Shown here: positions 28,288 through 36,886 of the stretch, piece after piece | Numbering within the stretch: position 1 is the stretch's first letter | How the letters are laid out: the number at the start of each line of letters is the position of its first letter | Origin: Helicobacter jaachi | Lineage (GTDB): Bacteria; Campylobacterota; Campylobacteria; Campylobacterales; Helicobacteraceae | Reading direction: 5' to 3' | Length of the DNA stretch: 64,000 bases | Assembly: GCF_000763135.2 (NCBI RefSeq) | Contig: NZ_JRPR02000001.1 | Coordinates: 186,001-250,000 of the forward strand | Translations under genes and position numbers: made by a program | The notes under the pieces: model-generated | The model's database searches: none | Told to the model about the DNA's origin: nothing | Seen by the model: the letters and a program-made list of their open reading frames with translations, nothing else

Positions 28288-29360
28288 AAAAATATCTATG
28301 CTTACTTGCTTTTGTTTGCCTTGCTTTTAGCTTTGATGAGATTATTATTTCCCAAGAAGAAATGGCAAAAAATGGCATTAAGGTCATTCCACTCAATCAA
28401 GCTTTTAATACTAAAGGCGTGCCATTTAATACGCTTATTGATTTTGATGATAAAACTTCAGTCACGCAAAGTTCAAGCTTTGAAACCATCGTGGTAAATA
28501 TTTACAAACGCGCGGGGGAGAGCGTTGAAAAGGGTGATTTAATCTGCGATATTAGCTCCAATGAATTAAGCGCACTCTTTTTTGAGCTTACAAACACGCA
28601 AGAGCGGCTTAAAATCGCCTCAGAAAATGAGCGCAAGGATAAATCGCTCTATCAAGCAGGCGTTATTTCTAAAAGGGATTATCAGTTAAGCTATCTAGCG
28701 ATGAATGAGCTAAGATTAAAGCTTAATGAGATTAAATCAAAGCTTGATTTATTAGGCATTGACCCGCATTTTATTAATCACGGACCGCAAGGCAGATATG
28801 GCTTTCCTGTTGTGGCAAAAGCATCAGGTATTTTATCTGTAGCGCCAAAGCAAAGTGGGGAGAAAATCGGCGCATTTACGCCTTATGTGAGAATCTCAAA
28901 AAACACAGATGGCAATACATTGCTTGGGCGTATTAAAATTCCTATCCAGCTTTCGCGCAGTATCCAAAAGGGCGCGCCTATTTTTGATGAAAAAGGCAAT
29001 AGAATTGGCGAGATTGAAACCATATCGGTGGTGATTGATAGGACTTCAAATACCATTTCCGCCACAGCAAAAATCCGCGACACAAATTTAAAAGTAGGTG
29101 AAATGGTAGAAGTATATATCGATGGCTTGCTCCCGCAAGGCACTATTCTTATCCCCTCATCAGCGGTGGTAAAAAATGATAATGACTACCTTATTTTCGT
29201 CCAAAGCCCACGCGGCTTCCAGCCTGTGAAAATCGATAAAGTCGAGGAGCGAGATAATAGTTTTGTGGTGAATCCAAAAGGTTTAAATAATAAAATGAAT
29301 ATCGCCACAGGTAATATTATTATTCTTAAGGGTATGATAGATGGACTTGGGAGCGAATAA
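28284..29360 (+). CDS. cznB: CznB-like membrane-fusion (periplasmic adaptor) protein
   Basis: A 358-residue adaptor that links the RND pump to the outer-membrane duct. It has a signal peptide (MKKYLCLLAFVCLAFS), the lipoyl/barrel pair around IYKRAGESVEKGDLICDISS, a short hairpin (about 95-155), and the barrel and membrane-proximal region with SGILSVAPKQSGEKIGA and LPQGTILIPSSAVV. It overlaps cznC by 4 bases and cznA by one base. Confidence 0.87.
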   Translation: MKKYLCLLAFVCLAFSFDEIIISQEEMAKNGIKVIPLNQAFNTKGVPFNTLIDFDDKTSVTQSSSFETIVVNIYKRAGESVEKGDLICDISSNELSALFFELTNTQERLKIASENERKDKSLYQAGVISKRDYQLSYLAMNELRLKLNEIKSKLDLLGIDPHFINHGPQGRYGFPVVAKASGILSVAPKQSGEKIGAFTPYVRISKNTDGNTLLGRIKIPIQLSRSIQKGAPIFDEKGNRIGEIETISVVIDRTSNTISATAKIRDTNLKVGEMVEVYIDGLLPQGTILIPSSAVVKNDNDYLIFVQSPRGFQPVKIDKVEERDNSFVVNPKGLNNKMNIATGNIIILKGMIDGLGSE

Positions 29361-32300
29361 TGCTAGCTAAGATTATTGAATTTTCACTCCGCCAGCGAAT
29401 GATTGTCGTGCTTAGCGCAATTATGCTCTTTGCTTTTGGGGTGTATTCATTTTTTACTATCCCTATTGATGCTTTCCCTGATGTATCCTCCACACAAGTA
29501 AAAATTATATTAAAAGCTCCCGGTATGGCGCCAGAAGAAGTAGAAAATCGTGTCGTGCGCCCTTTGGAGCTAGAGTTGCTTGGCTTACCCAATCAAAAAA
29601 GCCTCCGTAGCCTTTCAAAATATGGCATTGCTGATATTACTATTGATTTTAATGATGGCACAGATATTTATCTTGCGCGTAATATGGTGAATGAAAAGCT
29701 CTCTCTTGCTATGGGCGATTTGCCTACGGGCATAAGCGGGGGGCTAGCGCCTATTGTTACGCCACTTAGCGATATGTTTATGTTCACACTTGAAAGCCTT
29801 GATGGCTCTATTTCTGAAGTGCAAAAACGCCAGATTCTAGATTTTACCATTCGCCCCGCACTGCGCAATATTAAAGGTGTGGCTGATGTCAATCGCTTGG
29901 GCGGGTATGCTAAGGCTATAGCTGTTGTGCCTGATTTTGATGATATGGCGCGGCTTGGCATTAGTATTAGTCAATTACAAGATGTGCTTGATGCTAATCT
30001 TAAAAATGACGGCGCAGGTCGTGTATCACGCGATGGCGAAAGCTTCCTTGTAAAAGTGCAAACAGGCTCTATGAGTATTCAAGAGATTCGCAGTATCCCT
30101 ATTATCACTAAATTTGGCTTTGTGCGTATAGGGGATTTTTGTAGTGTAGTGGAGAGCCATATGACGCGGCTTGGGCTTGTAACCATTGATGGCAAGGGTG
30201 AAACGACACAAGGTTTAGTGCTATCTCTAAAGGGTGCAAATTCGCGTGACGCCATTACAGAGATTAAGGCAAAAATGGAGGAGCTTAAATCCTCGCTGCC
30301 ACCAAGTCTTGAATTGCGTGTATTTTATGACCGCTCGCAGCTTACGCAAAAAGCGGTGAATAATGTTATTAAAACCCTTGCTGAAGCGGTAGTATTAATA
30401 GTTATTTTACTCTTTTTATTCTTAGGCGATGTGCGCGCGGCTGTGGCTGTGAGCGTTATTTTGCCGCTAGCCATTGCTGTGGCTTTTGTGATGATGCGCC
30501 ATTATGGGATTTCGGCAAATCTTATGAGCTTAGGGGGATTAGCCATTGCGGTTGGAATCTTAGTGGATTCTGCAGTGGTTACGGTTGAAAATGCCTTTGA
30601 AAAGCTAAGCTTAGCTAAAAATTCGCCCAAACTGCACACGATTTATCGTGCTTGCAAGGAAATTTCTGTATCTGTATTTAGCGGGATTGTTATTATTATC
30701 ATATTTTTTGTCCCCATTCTTACGCTTGAGGGCTTGGAGGGAAAATTCTTTGTCCCCCTTGCGCAAACTATTGTATTTGCCCTGCTTGGCTCGCTCATTC
30801 TCTCAATGACGCTTATTCCTGTGATTAGCTCCTTTGTGCTTAAAGCCACGCAACATCATGAAACAAAAATCATGCGCTTTTTTAATAAAATGTATGAACC
30901 TATGCTGCATTTTGCCATTACCAAAACAAAGCTACTTTTGCTCGGTGCGCTTGCTTTTCTTATTTTTAGCTTCTCGTTATTCCCATTCATTGGTAGCGCG
31001 TTTATGCCTACACTGCAGGAGGGCGATATTGTATTAAATATAGAATCTAGCCCATCTATTTCGCTTGAGCAAAATAGAGATATTATGTTGCTTATGCAAA
31101 AAGAGCTGCTCTCCCGCGTGAGTGAGATTAAAAGCGTGGTTACGCGCACAGGCACAGATGAAGTGGGGCTTGACCCATCTGGTCCTAATCAAAGCGATGC
31201 ATTTGTTTCTTTTAAGCCCAAAGAAGAGTGGGAAGCAAAGAGTATGGAGGAGGTTGAAGATAAAATCCGCGCGGTTGTGGCGGACTTTAAGGGAATGAAT
31301 ATCGCCCTTGTGCAGCCTATTGATATGAGGATTTCTGAAATGCTAACGGGCGTGCGAGGGGATTTGGCGATTAAAATCTTTGGACTTGAGATTGATGAGC
31401 TAAATAATCTTAGCTCGCAAATTGTTGAGATTCTAAAAGGCATAGAGGGGTCGGCGGAAGTCTTTACCACGCTCAATAAAGGCGTAAATTATCTCTATGT
31501 AACGCCAGAGCATTCTATTATGGCAAACACAGGCATTTCAAGCGATGAATTTAGCAAATTTATGCGCTCTAGCCTTGAGGGGATTATCGTTACTTACATT
31601 CCACAGGGCTTTGCGCGCATTCCTGTTATTATTCGGCAAGATGCGAGCATTGCTTCAGATATTACTAAACTTAAAAGCTTGCAGATGAGTTCTCTTGATG
31701 GCAATCCTGTGCCTATTAGCTCCATTGCTGAGATTGAGGAGGTTGATGGACCTGTGCAGATTCAAAGGGAGCAGTCAAAGCGCTATAGTGTCGTGCGCAG
31801 CAATGTGATTAATCGTGATTTGGGCGGGTTTGTACAGGAGGCAAAGCAAAAAATTGCCGAGCAAGTCCAGCTGCCAGATGGCTATTCTATCACTTATGGC
31901 GGGCAGTTTGAGAATCAGCAAAGGGCAAATAAGCGGCTTGGCACAGTTATTCCGCTAAGTATTTTGGCTATCTTTTTTATTTTATTTTTTACTTTTAAAT
32001 CTATTCCGCTATCTTTGCTCATTTTGCTAAATATCCCTTTTGCCGTAACAGGAGGGCTTATTTCGCTTTTCTTATCAGGTGAATACATATCTGTGCCTGC
32101 TTCTGTTGGCTTTATTGCTCTTTTTGGTATTGCTGTGCTTAATGGCGTGGTAATGGTGGGATATTTCTTACAATTACTTAAAGAGGGCTACAGCCTTGAT
32201 GATACGATTGTTATTGGCGCAAAAAGGCGCTTGCGCCCAGTGCTTATGACTGCATTTATCGCGGGGCTTGGGCTTATCCCGATGCTACTCTCCACAGGTG

Positions 32301-32425
32301 TGGGCAGTGAAGTGCAAAAACCTCTTGCTATAGTCGTGCTAGGCGGGCTTATAACATCATCTATGCTTACATTGCTGATATTGCCGCCGCTTTTTAGGAT
32401 TGTGGTGCGCAAATTTGGCGTGTAG
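29360..32425 (+). CDS. cznA: CznA-like RND heavy-metal efflux pump
   Basis: A 1021-residue proton-driven inner-membrane pump for divalent metals. Two halves of six helices each flank large periplasmic loops. N-terminal IPIDAFPDVSSTQVKI and APGMAPEEVENRVVRPLELE, central LGGLAIAVGILVDSAVVTVE (the TM4 acidic residues of the proton relay), and C-terminal GGQFENQQRANKRL with SVPASVGFIALFGIAVLNGV are all closely like H. pylori CznA as I remember it. The TM4 motif reads AVGILVD rather than the DFGxxVD of CzcA-type zinc pumps, as in CznA and CusA. The gene looks intact and ends the operon, followed by the hairpin repeat. Confidence 0.92.
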   Translation: MLAKIIEFSLRQRMIVVLSAIMLFAFGVYSFFTIPIDAFPDVSSTQVKIILKAPGMAPEEVENRVVRPLELELLGLPNQKSLRSLSKYGIADITIDFNDGTDIYLARNMVNEKLSLAMGDLPTGISGGLAPIVTPLSDMFMFTLESLDGSISEVQKRQILDFTIRPALRNIKGVADVNRLGGYAKAIAVVPDFDDMARLGISISQLQDVLDANLKNDGAGRVSRDGESFLVKVQTGSMSIQEIRSIPIITKFGFVRIGDFCSVVESHMTRLGLVTIDGKGETTQGLVLSLKGANSRDAITEIKAKMEELKSSLPPSLELRVFYDRSQLTQKAVNNVIKTLAEAVVLIVILLFLFLGDVRAAVAVSVILPLAIAVAFVMMRHYGISANLMSLGGLAIAVGILVDSAVVTVENAFEKLSLAKNSPKLHTIYRACKEISVSVFSGIVIIIIFFVPILTLEGLEGKFFVPLAQTIVFALLGSLILSMTLIPVISSFVLKATQHHETKIMRFFNKMYEPMLHFAITKTKLLLLGALAFLIFSFSLFPFIGSAFMPTLQEGDIVLNIESSPSISLEQNRDIMLLMQKELLSRVSEIKSVVTRTGTDEVGLDPSGPNQSDAFVSFKPKEEWEAKSMEEVEDKIRAVVADFKGMNIALVQPIDMRISEMLTGVRGDLAIKIFGLEIDELNNLSSQIVEILKGIEGSAEVFTTLNKGVNYLYVTPEHSIMANTGISSDEFSKFMRSSLEGIIVTYIPQGFARIPVIIRQDASIASDITKLKSLQMSSLDGNPVPISSIAEIEEVDGPVQIQREQSKRYSVVRSNVINRDLGGFVQEAKQKIAEQVQLPDGYSITYGGQFENQQRANKRLGTVIPLSILAIFFILFFTFKSIPLSLLILLNIPFAVTGGLISLFLSGEYISVPASVGFIALFGIAVLNGVVMVGYFLQLLKEGYSLDDTIVIGAKRRLRPVLMTAFIAGLGLIPMLLSTGVGSEVQKPLAIVVLGGLITSSMLTLLILPPLFRIVVRKFGV

Positions 32426-32430
32426 CAAAA

Positions 32431-32562
32431 ATATAGAATCTAACTTTATACTTTAAGGGCGCGCAGGGCAATTCATTTGCCCGCAAGGCTTGACCGCACA
32501 GCGCGTAAGCGCCGTGAAATTGTAAGACCACGCGGAGCTTTAGCTCAATAGCGCGGCATGAT
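32431..32562. repeat. Dispersed intergenic repeat with hairpins (copy 3)
   Basis: It lies between convergent cznA and rppH. Modules seen: TATAGAATCTAAC, ACTTTATACTTTAAGG, a GGGCAA/TTGCCC hairpin (about 32467-32483), CCGCAAGGCTTGACCGCACA with a GCGC-TAA-GCGC type stem, and the CCACGC...GCGCGG hairpin (32528-32556) holding GAGC-TTTA-GCTC. It is a likely terminator for both genes. Confidence 0.75.
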
Positions 32563-32565
32563 AAA

Positions 32566-33042
32566 CTATATATACCCCTCCTTGCGGAAATGCCCTAAAA
32601 CGCGCTTATACACCTCTTTTTTGAAGTGTGTTACGCGCTCAAAAAGCTCTTTAGTATCCACAAACTCATATTTATCAAATTCAGGCTCTGGTGTTTGGAT
32701 ATTTACCGCCTTATCATTTTTAAGCCGCACAAGAAAATATTTTTGCACCTGCCCGGCAAAGCCCGCATACATTTTCTTTGTAACGCCTTTGGGGAAATCA
32801 TACTGAATCCACTCCGGACATTCGCTAATAATTTGTATTTCGTTTGTGCCAATCTCCTCTTTTAGCTCGCGCAGTAGCGCATCTTTTGGGCTTTCCCCCG
32901 CGTCAATACCCCCTTGTGGAAATTGCCACGCGCCTTTAATGTCTAAGCGATGCGCGATGAAAAATCGGCATTCGCGCGGATACACACTTGATAGGATTAC
33001 GGCTGCGACATTTGGGCGATATTTTTTGGGAGTATCATTCAT
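32566..33042 (-). CDS. rppH: RNA pyrophosphohydrolase RppH (NudA)
   Basis: A 158-residue Nudix enzyme that removes pyrophosphate from the 5' end of mRNAs and starts their decay; it also hydrolyses diadenosine polyphosphates. The Nudix box is GGIDAGESPKDALLRELKEE plus IG, and KYRPNVAAVIL, AWQFPQGG and KYFLVRL are characteristic and match H. pylori HP1228. The frame extends to 33072, but ATG 33042 has AAAGG 8-9 bases before it and gives the family's start. It diverges from hemW; in H. pylori it neighbours lysC, here displaced by the cznCBA block. Confidence 0.92.
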   Translation of the reverse strand: MNDTPKKYRPNVAAVILSSVYPRECRFFIAHRLDIKGAWQFPQGGIDAGESPKDALLRELKEEIGTNEIQIISECPEWIQYDFPKGVTKKMYAGFAGQVQKYFLVRLKNDKAVNIQTPEPEFDKYEFVDTKELFERVTHFKKEVYKRVLGHFRKEGYI

Positions 33043-33092
33043 TATGTTACCTTTTATAAAGATTAATTTCACTTCGGCTGCGCATTATAAAG

Positions 33093-33098
33093 TATAAT
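33093..33098 (+). promoter_or_regulatory. -10 box for hemW
   Basis: TATAAT, 21 bases before the hemW ATG, followed by AAAGGAG. Confidence 0.5.
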
Positions 33099-33118
33099 AT
33101 ACAACAAAAAGGAGTGTT

Positions 33119-34207
33119 ATGCTGCTGTATATTCACATACCCTTTTGCACCAGCAAGTGCGGGTATTGCGCGTTTAGCTCTTTTGTAGGGCAGGAGGCGT
33201 ATATGCCCTCTTATGTGAATGCCCTATGCCAAGACATAGCCCATAGCCTCACTACGCACAAGGATAGCACTCTAGATTCTATATTTTTTGGCGGCGGCAC
33301 GCCTAGTCTTATGCCTGCTAGATTTTATGAGCGCATTTTTGCCACTATTCATTCGTATGCGCGCGTGAGTGGGGATTGTGAAATAAGCCTTGAGGCAAAC
33401 ATCAATCATCTAAGCTTGCAGTGGTGTAAGGATATGATAGGCTTTGGCGCAAATCGCTTGAGTGTAGGCATTCAAAGCTTTAATAAGCATAAGCTTGCTT
33501 TTTTAGAGCGTGAGCATAGCGCGCAAGAAATTGCCAAAAGTATGGAAAATGCGTATAATGCAGGCTTTAAGAATTTGAGCTGTGATTTGATTATTGACAC
33601 GCCCCTAGATTCTATGCAGCTTATAGAATCTGATATTGCACGCGCGCGGACTTTGCCCATTAATCACATCTCTGTGTATGCGCTAAGCATTGATAAAGGC
33701 TCGCGCTTTGCTACGCAAAAAATGACAAGTATTGATGCAAGTGAGAGTGAATTTTTAAGCTTTTATGCGCGTGATGTGCTACAAGATGCGGGCTTTAGTC
33801 AATATGAAGTTTCAAATTATACTAAGAATAATACCCCCTGCAAGCATAATTTGGGCTATTGGCAGGGGTGTGAGTATTTGGGCTGTGGGGCTTCTGCGGT
33901 GGGGAGGGTAGGGCAGATACGCTCTCAAGCTTACGCGCACTTAAGCCGCTATATCGCTTATCCCTTGCAGAGGGTGCAGGAGGCATTAAAGCAAAGTGAT
34001 TTGCGCACAGAATCCATTATGCTAGGGCTTAGATGTATTCAAGGTGTGGATATGTCGCTTTTTACGCTAGATGAAAGAAGTGTGATACAAAGCCTCATTG
34101 ATGGGCGCAAATGTCGCATTGAGGAGCGTGAAAATGGCACATTCTTGGTGGCAAATGAGTTATTTTTGAGCGATGAGATTACCACTTGGCTGCTTAGGAG
34201 GCTTTAA
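33119..34207 (+). CDS. hemW: Radical SAM protein HemW (HemN-like)
   Basis: A 362-residue radical-SAM protein. The 4Fe-4S motif is PFCTSKCGYCAFSS (Cys-x3-Cys-x2-Cys, about residues 9-16) and the glycine-rich FFGGGTPSLM binds SAM. The sequence YIHIPFC at the start and SVGIQSFN are family hallmarks. HemW binds heme and inserts it into respiratory proteins; it is often labelled coproporphyrinogen III oxidase, but lacks the extra N-terminal Cys and residues of true HemN. Its length is normal. It corresponds to H. pylori HP1226. Confidence 0.9.
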   Translation: MLLYIHIPFCTSKCGYCAFSSFVGQEAYMPSYVNALCQDIAHSLTTHKDSTLDSIFFGGGTPSLMPARFYERIFATIHSYARVSGDCEISLEANINHLSLQWCKDMIGFGANRLSVGIQSFNKHKLAFLEREHSAQEIAKSMENAYNAGFKNLSCDLIIDTPLDSMQLIESDIARARTLPINHISVYALSIDKGSRFATQKMTSIDASESEFLSFYARDVLQDAGFSQYEVSNYTKNNTPCKHNLGYWQGCEYLGCGASAVGRVGQIRSQAYAHLSRYIAYPLQRVQEALKQSDLRTESIMLGLRCIQGVDMSLFTLDERSVIQSLIDGRKCRIEERENGTFLVANELFLSDEITTWLLRRL

Positions 34208-34264
34208 TAAATAAGAAAAAGGCTAGATTCTATAAAGTGGCTTGTAAGATGAAAACTAAAGAAG

Positions 34265-34340
34265 TGGTGGACGCGCAGAGGCTCGAACTCTGGACCCACT
34301 GATTAAGAGTCAGTTGCTCTACCAACTGAGCTACGCGTCC
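34265..34340 (-). tRNA. tRNA-Lys (anticodon CUU)
   Basis: On the minus strand the gene starts GGACGCG and ends CGCGTCC-A-CCA, a perfect 7-bp acceptor stem with encoded CCA. The D-arm GCTCAGTTGGTAGAGC, anticodon arm ACTGA-CTCTTAA-TCAGT (anticodon CTT) and T-arm with GTTCGAGCC are all regular. The anticodon CUU reads AAG, lysine. Confidence 0.95.
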
Positions 34341-34465
34341 ATTTGTGCGCAAGAACACATTAAGCGCGAAGTATATCAAGCTTATGTGAGCGCAAAAGGC
34401 GCGATTATACATAAAAAAATTTTAGTTTTTTATTAAAGTGTGCAGGCTACTCGCAATAGCGCGGC

Positions 34466-34532
34466 ATTATAGAATCTAACCCCTGCCCGCAAGGCTTGAC
34501 CACGCGGAGCCTTTAGCCCAACAGCGTGGAGA
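34466..34532. repeat. Dispersed intergenic repeat, hairpin half (copy 4)
   Basis: Together with the next copy it occupies the 336-base gap between the tRNA and fur, in which I see no gene. It holds TATAGAATCTAACCCC, CCCGCAAGGCTTGACCACGC and the hairpin CCACGC (34500-34505) to GCGTGG (34524-34529). Confidence 0.7.
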
Positions 34533-34533
34533 T

Positions 34534-34676
34534 ATATAGAATCTAACCCCAAAAAACAAGTTGATAGATTGCAAAGCAAGCTATAACTTTATCCTTTAGG
34601 CGGCGAAGGGCAATTCATTTGCCCGCAGACAAGACCGCACAGCGCGTAAGCGCAAGAAGTGCGGACATGATAGAAT
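34534..34676. repeat. Dispersed intergenic repeat (copy 5, adjoining copy 4)
   Basis: Modules: TATAGAATCTAACCCC, AACAAGTTGATAGAT, TATAACTTTATCCTTTAGGCG, GGGCAA/TTGCCC hairpin, then CCGCAC...GTGCGG enclosing GCGCGTAAGCGC. It ends ATGATAGAATCTAC directly at the fur stop codon, so it probably forms the fur terminator. Confidence 0.75.
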
Positions 34677-35138
34677 CTACAAGCCCTGACACTTAGAGCA
34701 CTTCACAAATAGCCGCATATCGTGGCTTATGAGCTTTGCACCAAATTGCTGGGCAATATCAAGCTGCAAGCGCTCAATATCATCATCGACAAATTCCACA
34801 ATATCTCCGCAAGTGAGGCAAATAATATGGTCATGATGTTCTTTTGCCGCAATTTCATAGCGTCTGCCGCTCTTATCCGCCTCTAATGCGGTGATGAAAT
34901 GCTCCTTTTCAAGAAAGCTTAAGATTCTATAAACAGATGAAATGCTAGCATTTTTATCCGTCATTTTGATAATGTTTGTAATCTCTTCTGGGCTTAGGTG
35001 CGTGCCACTTTTATACAGCACAGCAATGATTTCCTCTCGCTGCTTAGAATTTTTCAACCCATTTTTTTTGATAGAGCTTCTTAGTCGCTCAAGGATAGAA
35101 TCTAGTGTCTCCACGCGGTGATTGGAATTCATATTCAT
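34677..35138 (-). CDS. fur: Ferric uptake regulator Fur
   Basis: A 153-residue metal-sensing repressor of iron-responsive genes. The N-terminal extension (MNMNSNHRVETLDSILERLR) is followed by the winged helix (KQREEIIAVLYKSGTHLSPEE, SISSVYRILSFLEKEHFI), then the metal-binding HHDHIICLTCGDIVEF with the structural-zinc cysteines CLTC and the C-terminal CSKC. Like H. pylori Fur it has a longer N-terminal helix than E. coli Fur. The start is fixed by AGGAGG 5 bases before the ATG. It is transcribed alone; A/T-rich upstream sequence may hold its own operator. Confidence 0.94.
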   Translation of the reverse strand: MNMNSNHRVETLDSILERLRSSIKKNGLKNSKQREEIIAVLYKSGTHLSPEEITNIIKMTDKNASISSVYRILSFLEKEHFITALEADKSGRRYEIAAKEHHDHIICLTCGDIVEFVDDDIERLQLDIAQQFGAKLISHDMRLFVKCSKCQGL

Positions 35139-35194
35139 AGTGTCCTCCTGTAATGTGGTAAAATGTGAGATTTTGGATTCTCATTTTTACTCAT

Positions 35195-35200
35195 ATTATA
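35195..35200 (-). promoter_or_regulatory. Extended -10 box for fur
   Basis: TGCTATAAT on the minus strand, about 57 bases before the fur ATG. Confidence 0.45.
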
Positions 35201-35240
35201 GCAATAAAAATCCAAAAAAATGTAAATGAGAAAGCCTACC

Positions 35241-35260
35241 ATAATAAAAAATAATTTTTG
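35241..35260. promoter_or_regulatory. Possible Fur operator
   Basis: ATAATAAAAAATAATTTTTG resembles the A/T-rich TAATAATnATTATTA-type boxes known for H. pylori Fur, and sits upstream of the fur -10. The region is so A/T-rich that chance resemblance is easy. Confidence 0.3.
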
Positions 35261-35358
35261 CTATAAAAAATGTGCAAATTTTTAACAAAACTACGCTCCT
35301 TGAGCGATATTTACACAAATATCCATACAAGAGGCGTTTAATTTATGCGAAAAAATGG

Positions 35359-35364
35359 CATAAT
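35359..35364 (+). promoter_or_regulatory. Possible -10 box for the TlpD-like receptor
   Basis: CATAAT within a TGGCA-TAA-TGCCA short palindrome, 33 bases before the start. A GCGATATTT word about 40 bases further upstream could instead be a sigma-28 -10. Confidence 0.3.
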
Positions 35365-35396
35365 GCCACTTATAAACCAATTTCAAAGGAGCATGT

Positions 35397-36872
35397 ATGT
35401 TTGGTTCCAATAAGGCATTGCAGCGGCAGATGATGGAGAAAGATGCGCAGATAGCTCATCTTTCAAAGGAGCTTGAGACTTATAAGCTCCTTGTTGGATT
35501 CTCTCAAGTGGAGGCGATTGTAGGCATTAAGGGCGGCGAAGTGGTCTATAAAAATGATGTTGCCCAAAAATTAGATAGTCTTAGCACGCTCATTCCCCAA
35601 TTAGGCGAGCATGTAAATAGCATTAGTAGTCATCGCCACGAATTTAGCGTCAAAAATACGCGCGTAGATGATGTGGTGTATTACTCCATTGTGCCGCTTA
35701 ATCACCTAACAAACGACGCAGATGGCGTAAATTTATTTGAAGTTTATACTAAGAGCCTAAAGACAGGCGTTACAGAGACGCAAGCGTCCTTGCAAGATGT
35801 GCTTACAGAATCTAATAGCGTAGCCCAGCACTCTATTGAGGCTGCTCATTCGGCTGAAAGCGGGCTAGGAATGAGCGCAAACGCGCTAGAGCAAATTGAA
35901 GTGCTGTATGAAAAAATGCAAGTGGCATCAGATTTAGTAACCTCGCTCACCCAGCGCAGCAATGAGATTACAAGCGTTATTTCACTCATTGATGATATCG
36001 CAGAGCAGACAAATCTCCTTGCCTTAAATGCTGCTATTGAAGCAGCGCGCGCAGGCGAGCATGGGCGAGGCTTTGCTGTGGTGGCAGATGAGGTGCGCAA
36101 ACTAGCAGAAAAAACGCAAAAAGCCACCAAAGAAATTGCGGTGGTGGTTAAATCTATGCAGCAAGAGGCAAATGATATTCAAACTAGCACAGAGGAGACA
36201 AACGAAGCTACAAGCAATGTGCGCGATGGCGTTTCAAAGCTGCATAGCATTATTAATAATCTCAAACTTGGCAGTCTTGTAACTAAATTTAGCACCTTTA
36301 ATTTGAGCAATAGAATCTTCTGTGTGCTTGCAAAGCTTGACCATGTGGTGTATAAAAATAATCTTTATTCTTATATCTTTGGCTTGCAAGATAGCTTTAA
36401 TTGCGTCGACCATCACAACTGCCGCTTGGGCAAATGGTATTTTGAAGGCGATGGTAAGAAAATATTTGCTAATACACAAGGCTATAAGGCTTTGGACGCT
36501 TATCATGCGGGCGTGCATACAGAGGCTATCACGCTTGCGCAAACTTTTGCTAATGAGCAGCAGGCTTGCCCTAAGAGCTTTATTAATAGTAAGATTTTGG
36601 CTATGGAGCAAAATTCTGATGGCGTTATGAAGTGCATTGTGGAAATGTATAATGAAAAGCGCGAAGAAGTGCTAAGTGAGGTCAAAAAGCTTGAGAGCGA
36701 AATGACGCATGATACTCCTGCGCTTAATGCTGCACGCGCACATAGTGAGCCTAAAAAGCCAGATGAGACTAAAATAGAATCTAAGACAGAATCTAAAGGG
36801 GAGAGTAAAACAGAATCTAAAATAGAATCTCACGAGCCGCACGCACAAGAGGCTAAAGAGCAAGAAAAGTAA
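35397..36872 (+). CDS. tlpD: Cytoplasmic TlpD-like chemoreceptor with zinc-binding CZB domain
   Basis: A 491-residue soluble methyl-accepting chemotaxis protein: no membrane helices, an N-terminal coiled coil ([18 protein letters not shown]), a PAS-like middle (about 45-125), the signalling hairpin with tip [20 protein letters not shown] (about 215-234), and a CZB zinc domain (about 310-400; [35 protein letters not shown]). TlpD of H. pylori (HP0599) senses reactive oxygen and other stress through this domain. The last about 40 residues are a low-complexity acidic/basic tail ([16 protein letters not shown]) built from AGAATCT words. AAAGGAG precedes the ATG. pbp1A follows closely. Confidence 0.88.
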   Translation: MFGSNKALQRQMMEKDAQIAHLSKELETYKLLVGFSQVEAIVGIKGGEVVYKNDVAQKLDSLSTLIPQLGEHVNSISSHRHEFSVKNTRVDDVVYYSIVPLNHLTNDADGVNLFEVYTKSLKTGVTETQASLQDVLTESNSVAQHSIEAAHSAESGLGMSANALEQIEVLYEKMQVASDLVTSLTQRSNEITSVISLIDDIAEQTNLLALNAAIEAARAGEHGRGFAVVADEVRKLAEKTQKATKEIAVVVKSMQQEANDIQTSTEETNEATSNVRDGVSKLHSIINNLKLGSLVTKFSTFNLSNRIFCVLAKLDHVVYKNNLYSYIFGLQDSFNCVDHHNCRLGKWYFEGDGKKIFANTQGYKALDAYHAGVHTEAITLAQTFANEQQACPKSFINSKILAMEQNSDGVMKCIVEMYNEKREEVLSEVKKLESEMTHDTPALNAARAHSEPKKPDETKIESKTESKGESKTESKIESHEPHAQEAKEQEK

Positions 36873-36886
36873 GGGAATTGCTAGCA

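Noticed and set aside
26879-32425. cznCBA block as a recently acquired island
   Set aside because: It interrupts the lysC-nudA order known from H. pylori, but codon use looks like the neighbours and there are no transposase, tRNA or flanking repeats; rearrangement of a core operon is the simpler reading.
34230-34412. 60-residue minus-strand ORF (contains GRVAQLVEQLTLNQ)
   Set aside because: This is a translated tRNA; the tRNA-Lys gene occupies 34265-34340.
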